Source: CAVRQM01 sp963732775 (GTDB lineage: Bacteria > Pseudomonadota > Alphaproteobacteria > Acetobacterales > Acetobacteraceae). Taken from it: a stretch of DNA of 64,000 nucleotides. Positions 60,128-64,000 of the stretch are shown in pieces. Location: the NCBI GenBank assembly GCA_963732775.1, contig CAVTAR010000001.1, positions 1,674,001-1,738,000 on the forward strand, given 5' to 3'. How positions within the stretch are numbered: position 1 is the first letter of the stretch; every line of letters starts with the position of its first letter. The translations under genes were made by a program, and so were the position numbers. The notes below the pieces were generated by a model that ran no database searches, had not been told where the DNA came from, and saw only the letters and a program-made list of their open reading frames with translations.

Positions 60128-62413
60128 ATGCCCGATGGCGGCACCGCGACGAAGATCGGCACGCCCACCTCGCGCGTCGACGGGCGGCTCAAGGTGACGG
60201 GTGCGGCGCACTACGCCTCCGACGTGCCGGTGGCCGACCCCGCCTACGCCTTCCTCGTCACCAGCAGCATCGCCCGCGGCCGGATCGAGCGCTTCGACCT
60301 CGACGCCGCGCGCGCGGTGCCCGGCGTGCTCGACATCATGACGTGGGAGAACACGCACGGCCAGGTGCAGCCGTCCAAGATGATGATGGACGGCGGCCAC
60401 GCCCAGACCACGATCCGCTCGCTCGACGGGCCCGACATCGCCCATGACGGGCAGATCATCGCCGTGGTGCTGGCCGACACCTTCGAGGCGGCGCGCGAGG
60501 CGGCCCATGCCGTGGGCGTGACCTACGCGGCCGAGACGCCGTCGGCCGGGTTCGACAGCCCGGGCAGCACGACGGAGGGCGCCATCACCGGCGGCAAGCC
60601 GCACGAGGACGCCAAGGTGGGGGATGCCGAGGCCGCGTTCGCCGCCGCCCCGGTGCGCGTCGCGGCGGCCTATTCGACGCCGACCCAGCACCACAGCCCG
60701 ATCGAGCTGTTCACGACGACCTGCGTCTGGGACGGCGAGGACCTGACCATCCACGAGCCGAGCCAGTTCATGTACGGCCTGAAGCACGGGGTGGCCGAGG
60801 AGCTGGGCATCGACCCGGCGCGCGTGCGCACGGTGTCGCGCTACGTCGGCGGCGCGTTCGGCTCCAAGGGCTCGGCCACGCCGCGCACGGCGCTCGTGGC
60901 GCTCGCGGCACGGCGCCTGCGCCGGCCGGTCAAGCTGGTGACGACGCGCGCGCAGGGCTTCACCACCGTCAGCTACCGCGCCGAGACCCGCCATCAGGTG
61001 AAGCTCGGCGCGGGGCGCGACGGCCGGCTGCAGGCGCTGGTGCATGACGGGCAGGAAGTCACCTCGCGGCCCGACCCGTACAACGTCGCCGGCACCGACA
61101 CCACGGCGCGCCTGTACGCGTGCCCGAATGTCGCGACCCACGTCTCGATCGTCCACGCCGACCGCAACACGCCGGGCTTCATGCGCTCGCCGCCGGAGCT
61201 GCCCTACATGTTCGCGCTGGAGAGCGCGATGGACGAGCTGGCGGTGGCGCTCGACATGGACCCGATCGAGCTGCGCCGCATCAACGACACGCAGCGCGAG
61301 CCGATCCACGGCCTGCCGTACACCAGCCGCCACCTGGTCCAGTGCTTCGACGCCGGGGCCAAGGCGTTCGACTGGTCGCGGCGCGACAAGCGGCCGCGCT
61401 CGATGCGCGACGGCGACTGGCTGGTCGGGCTGGGCTGTGCCACGAGCTGCTACCCGAGCCATGTCGGACCGGCGGCGGCGCGCGTGCGGCTCGGGCCGGA
61501 CGGCACGGTGCTGGTGCAGACCGCCGGGCACGAGATCGGCACCGGGATCTACACCGTGCTGGCGATGCTGGCCTCCGACCGGCTCGGCGTGAAGCTCGAG
61601 CAGGTGAGCGTCGAGCTGGGCGACTCCGACCTGCCGCCGGCGGTGGTCGCGGGCGGCTCCAACAACACGGCCAGCCTCTCCAGCTGCGTCGATGCCGCCT
61701 GTGGCCAGATCCGCGAGCGCGTGGCGCGCGCCGCCGTGCTGGCCAACGACGGCGTGTTCGCCGGCCAGGACCCGGCCACGCTGAGCCTGTCGGACGGCGT
61801 CCTGCGCGGCCCCGACGGCCGCACCGAGGAACTCCACGTCGCCGTGTCGCGCGCCGCACCCGGGGTGATCGAGGCCTATGCGGAGACATCGCCCGAGGGC
61901 GCGCCGCCGGGTGCCATGGCCGGCCTGTACCAGGGCAAGGTCGCGATGGTCGGCGGCGCCACTGGCAAGACGCACGTGCAGTACGCGTTCGGCGCGGTGT
62001 TCGTGGAGGTGCGGGTGCATGCGCGGACCGGCGAGGTGCGCACGCCGCGCATCGCCGGCGCCTTCGCCGCCGGGCGGATCATGAACCCGAAAGCGGCGCG
62101 CAGCCAGCTCATGGGCGGCCTGATCTGGGGCGTCAGCGCCGCGCTGCACGAGGCGACCGAGATCGACCCGCGCCAGGCGCGCTACGTCAACAGCAACCTA
62201 GCCGACTACCTGGTGCCGGTGTGCGCCGACAACGACCGCGTCGATGTCGTGATGATCCACGAGTACGATGCCGAGGTGAACGCGCTCGGCATCAAGGGCA
62301 TCGGCGAGCTCGGCGACGTCGGCACCAACGCGGCCACCGCCAACGCCGTGTACCACGCCACCGGAGTGCGCGTGCGCGACCTGCCGATCCGGCTGGAGAA
62401 ACTGCTGGCGTAG
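60128..62413 (+). CDS. paoC: Aldehyde dehydrogenase molybdenum subunit (PaoC-like)
   Basis: A 761-residue large subunit binding molybdopterin (cytosine dinucleotide in E. coli PaoC). RVDGRLKVTGAAHYASDVPV begins the first domain; YVGGAFGSKGSATPRTALVA, HEIGTGIYTVLAMLASDRLG and VVAGGSNNTASLSSCVDAAC are cofactor-contact loops. The catalytic base is Glu727 in GIKGIGELGDVGTNAATANA. Substrates of the family are aromatic and aliphatic aldehydes. No XdhC-type insertion chaperone (PaoD) follows; the next gene is on the other strand. Confidence 0.95.
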   Translation: MPDGGTATKIGTPTSRVDGRLKVTGAAHYASDVPVADPAYAFLVTSSIARGRIERFDLDAARAVPGVLDIMTWENTHGQVQPSKMMMDGGHAQTTIRSLDGPDIAHDGQIIAVVLADTFEAAREAAHAVGVTYAAETPSAGFDSPGSTTEGAITGGKPHEDAKVGDAEAAFAAAPVRVAAAYSTPTQHHSPIELFTTTCVWDGEDLTIHEPSQFMYGLKHGVAEELGIDPARVRTVSRYVGGAFGSKGSATPRTALVALAARRLRRPVKLVTTRAQGFTTVSYRAETRHQVKLGAGRDGRLQALVHDGQEVTSRPDPYNVAGTDTTARLYACPNVATHVSIVHADRNTPGFMRSPPELPYMFALESAMDELAVALDMDPIELRRINDTQREPIHGLPYTSRHLVQCFDAGAKAFDWSRRDKRPRSMRDGDWLVGLGCATSCYPSHVGPAAARVRLGPDGTVLVQTAGHEIGTGIYTVLAMLASDRLGVKLEQVSVELGDSDLPPAVVAGGSNNTASLSSCVDAACGQIRERVARAAVLANDGVFAGQDPATLSLSDGVLRGPDGRTEELHVAVSRAAPGVIEAYAETSPEGAPPGAMAGLYQGKVAMVGGATGKTHVQYAFGAVFVEVRVHARTGEVRTPRIAGAFAAGRIMNPKAARSQLMGGLIWGVSAALHEATEIDPRQARYVNSNLADYLVPVCADNDRVDVVMIHEYDAEVNALGIKGIGELGDVGTNAATANAVYHATGVRVRDLPIRLEKLLA

Positions 62414-62420
62414 CGCCGGC

Positions 62421-63539
<1,119 letters not shown>

Positions 63540-63540
63540 C

Positions 63541-64000
63541 TCAGCCTCCCTCGCGAACGGCGTGCAGGACGAGTGCGGACTCCGGCAGCAGCGGCGGCGG
63601 CGCCATGCCGGCCGCCCAGGCGCCGCCGGGCAGCGTCACGCCACCCGCGAACAGCTCTCGGTGCGTTGCCGACATTCGCGCGGGCGGGCGCTGCGGCGCG
63701 GGCGCGACGACCCGATAGCGCGCGTCGGCATCGAGCCCCGGCAGCCGCAGCGGCGGCGGGATGGCGTGCCGCGGCGAGGCTTCCTGGGCGACCAGATAGG
63801 TGGCCGCAGCGCCGTCCGGGCTGACCACGCCGAGCAGGCTGCGGCCATCCGCCACGGGCAGTGCGACGTGGTCGCCGGCGTGCAGCAGCGGCCGCAGGCG
63901 CTTGTGCAGCGCGATCCAGGCCGCGAGTTCGGCGTGTTCGTCGGGGCCGAGCGCCAGCGGGTCGAGCTCGATGCCCATGTGGAAGAACAGCGCCGCGGCG
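63541..64000 (-). CDS. Alpha-galactosidase, C-terminal part (5' end outside window)
   Basis: The last ~153 codons of a GH36-type alpha-galactosidase; the frame runs off the window end (FFHMGIELDPLALGPDEHAE). The segment LAAWIALHKRLRPLLHAGDH is the end of the barrel, and the rest (ATYLVAQEASPRHAIPPPLR, ARYRVVAPAPQRPPARMS) is the C-terminal beta domain, ending in LPESALVLHAVREGG. Catalytic Asp residues lie in the missing part. Together with the ABC ATPase and dgoK/dgoA it suggests growth on galactosides. Confidence 0.85.
   Translation of the reverse strand, partial: AAALFFHMGIELDPLALGPDEHAELAAWIALHKRLRPLLHAGDHVALPVADGRSLLGVVSPDGAAATYLVAQEASPRHAIPPPLRLPGLDADARYRVVAPAPQRPPARMSATHRELFAGGVTLPGGAWAAGMAPPPLLPESALVLHAVREGG

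Overview
The window is about 72% GC and reads as an alphaproteobacterial chromosome, most likely Acetobacteraceae (Rhodospirillales). The placement rests on overall composition, on the dac - lysE - tmk - holB - metG - tatD - MBL gene order, on the udg / lytic transglycosylase / moaB order and on the general protein repertoire. It is inference; there is no 16S gene here. There is no rRNA, CRISPR array, intact insertion sequence or prophage. One tRNA gene, tRNA-Gln(UUG), is present.

Layout: 0-2 kb, the end of a HisD paralogue overlapping a ThDP decarboxylase. 2-7 kb, a Kup potassium transporter, a secreted repeat protein, then an MBL hydrolase and TatD. 7.6-15.7 kb, a tightly packed minus-strand run: lpxR-like, mltB, rlpA, dac, lysE, tmk, holB, metG. 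15.7-24.3 kb, an eight-gene minus-strand envelope cluster: a TpsB/FhaC-like outer-membrane protein, ExbB fused to an extracytoplasmic DUF2341/LamG-like part, ExbD, a TonB-like protein, a porin, a coiled-coil periplasmic protein, a PpiC foldase and a small secreted protein. 24.4-27.7 kb, nucleoside hydrolase, TrmO, an aldo/keto reductase and a DUF4239 protein. 27.7-33.4 kb, a purine-catabolic operon (ade, puuD, uraH, a racemase-like protein, a DapA-like protein) with a VapBC-type toxin-antitoxin pair inside it. 33.5-40.1 kb, an unknown proline-rich protein, a methyltransferase, RecQ, an OmpA-like lipoprotein, an outer-membrane transporter and an FAD oxidase. 40.2-42.2 kb, a HigBA module running into a MATE exporter. 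42.3-47.4 kb, hairpin repeats, PutA, and dgoK-dgoA. 47.7-52 kb, DUF1194, a PA0069-type radical SAM protein, two glycosyltransferase-like genes and a lower-GC islet with a probable Mrr-like nuclease. 52-58.3 kb, moaB, a lytic transglycosylase, uracil-DNA glycosylase, a TPR lipoprotein and ispE. 58.3-64 kb, tRNA-Gln, a PaoABC-type molybdenum aldehyde dehydrogenase, a sugar ABC ATPase and the end of an alpha-galactosidase.

The window carries many single-base frame breaks in otherwise conserved genes: metG, the porin, exbD, an outer-membrane transporter, putA (three), the nuclease, moaB (three), the lytic transglycosylase (ten or more) and ispE (two). Because metG and ispE are essential and protein similarity continues directly in the next frame, I read most of these as uncorrected sequencing or assembly indels, not real gene death. 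The frame-broken genes are annotated as single loci with the break positions stated.

Functional themes: envelope biogenesis and TonB-energised outer-membrane transport, salvage and breakdown of purines (nucleoside, adenine, urate, hydroxyisourate), galactoside use (alpha-galactosidase, sugar ABC ATPase, dgoK/dgoA of the De Ley-Doudoroff route), proline oxidation, and Mo-dependent aldehyde detoxification.
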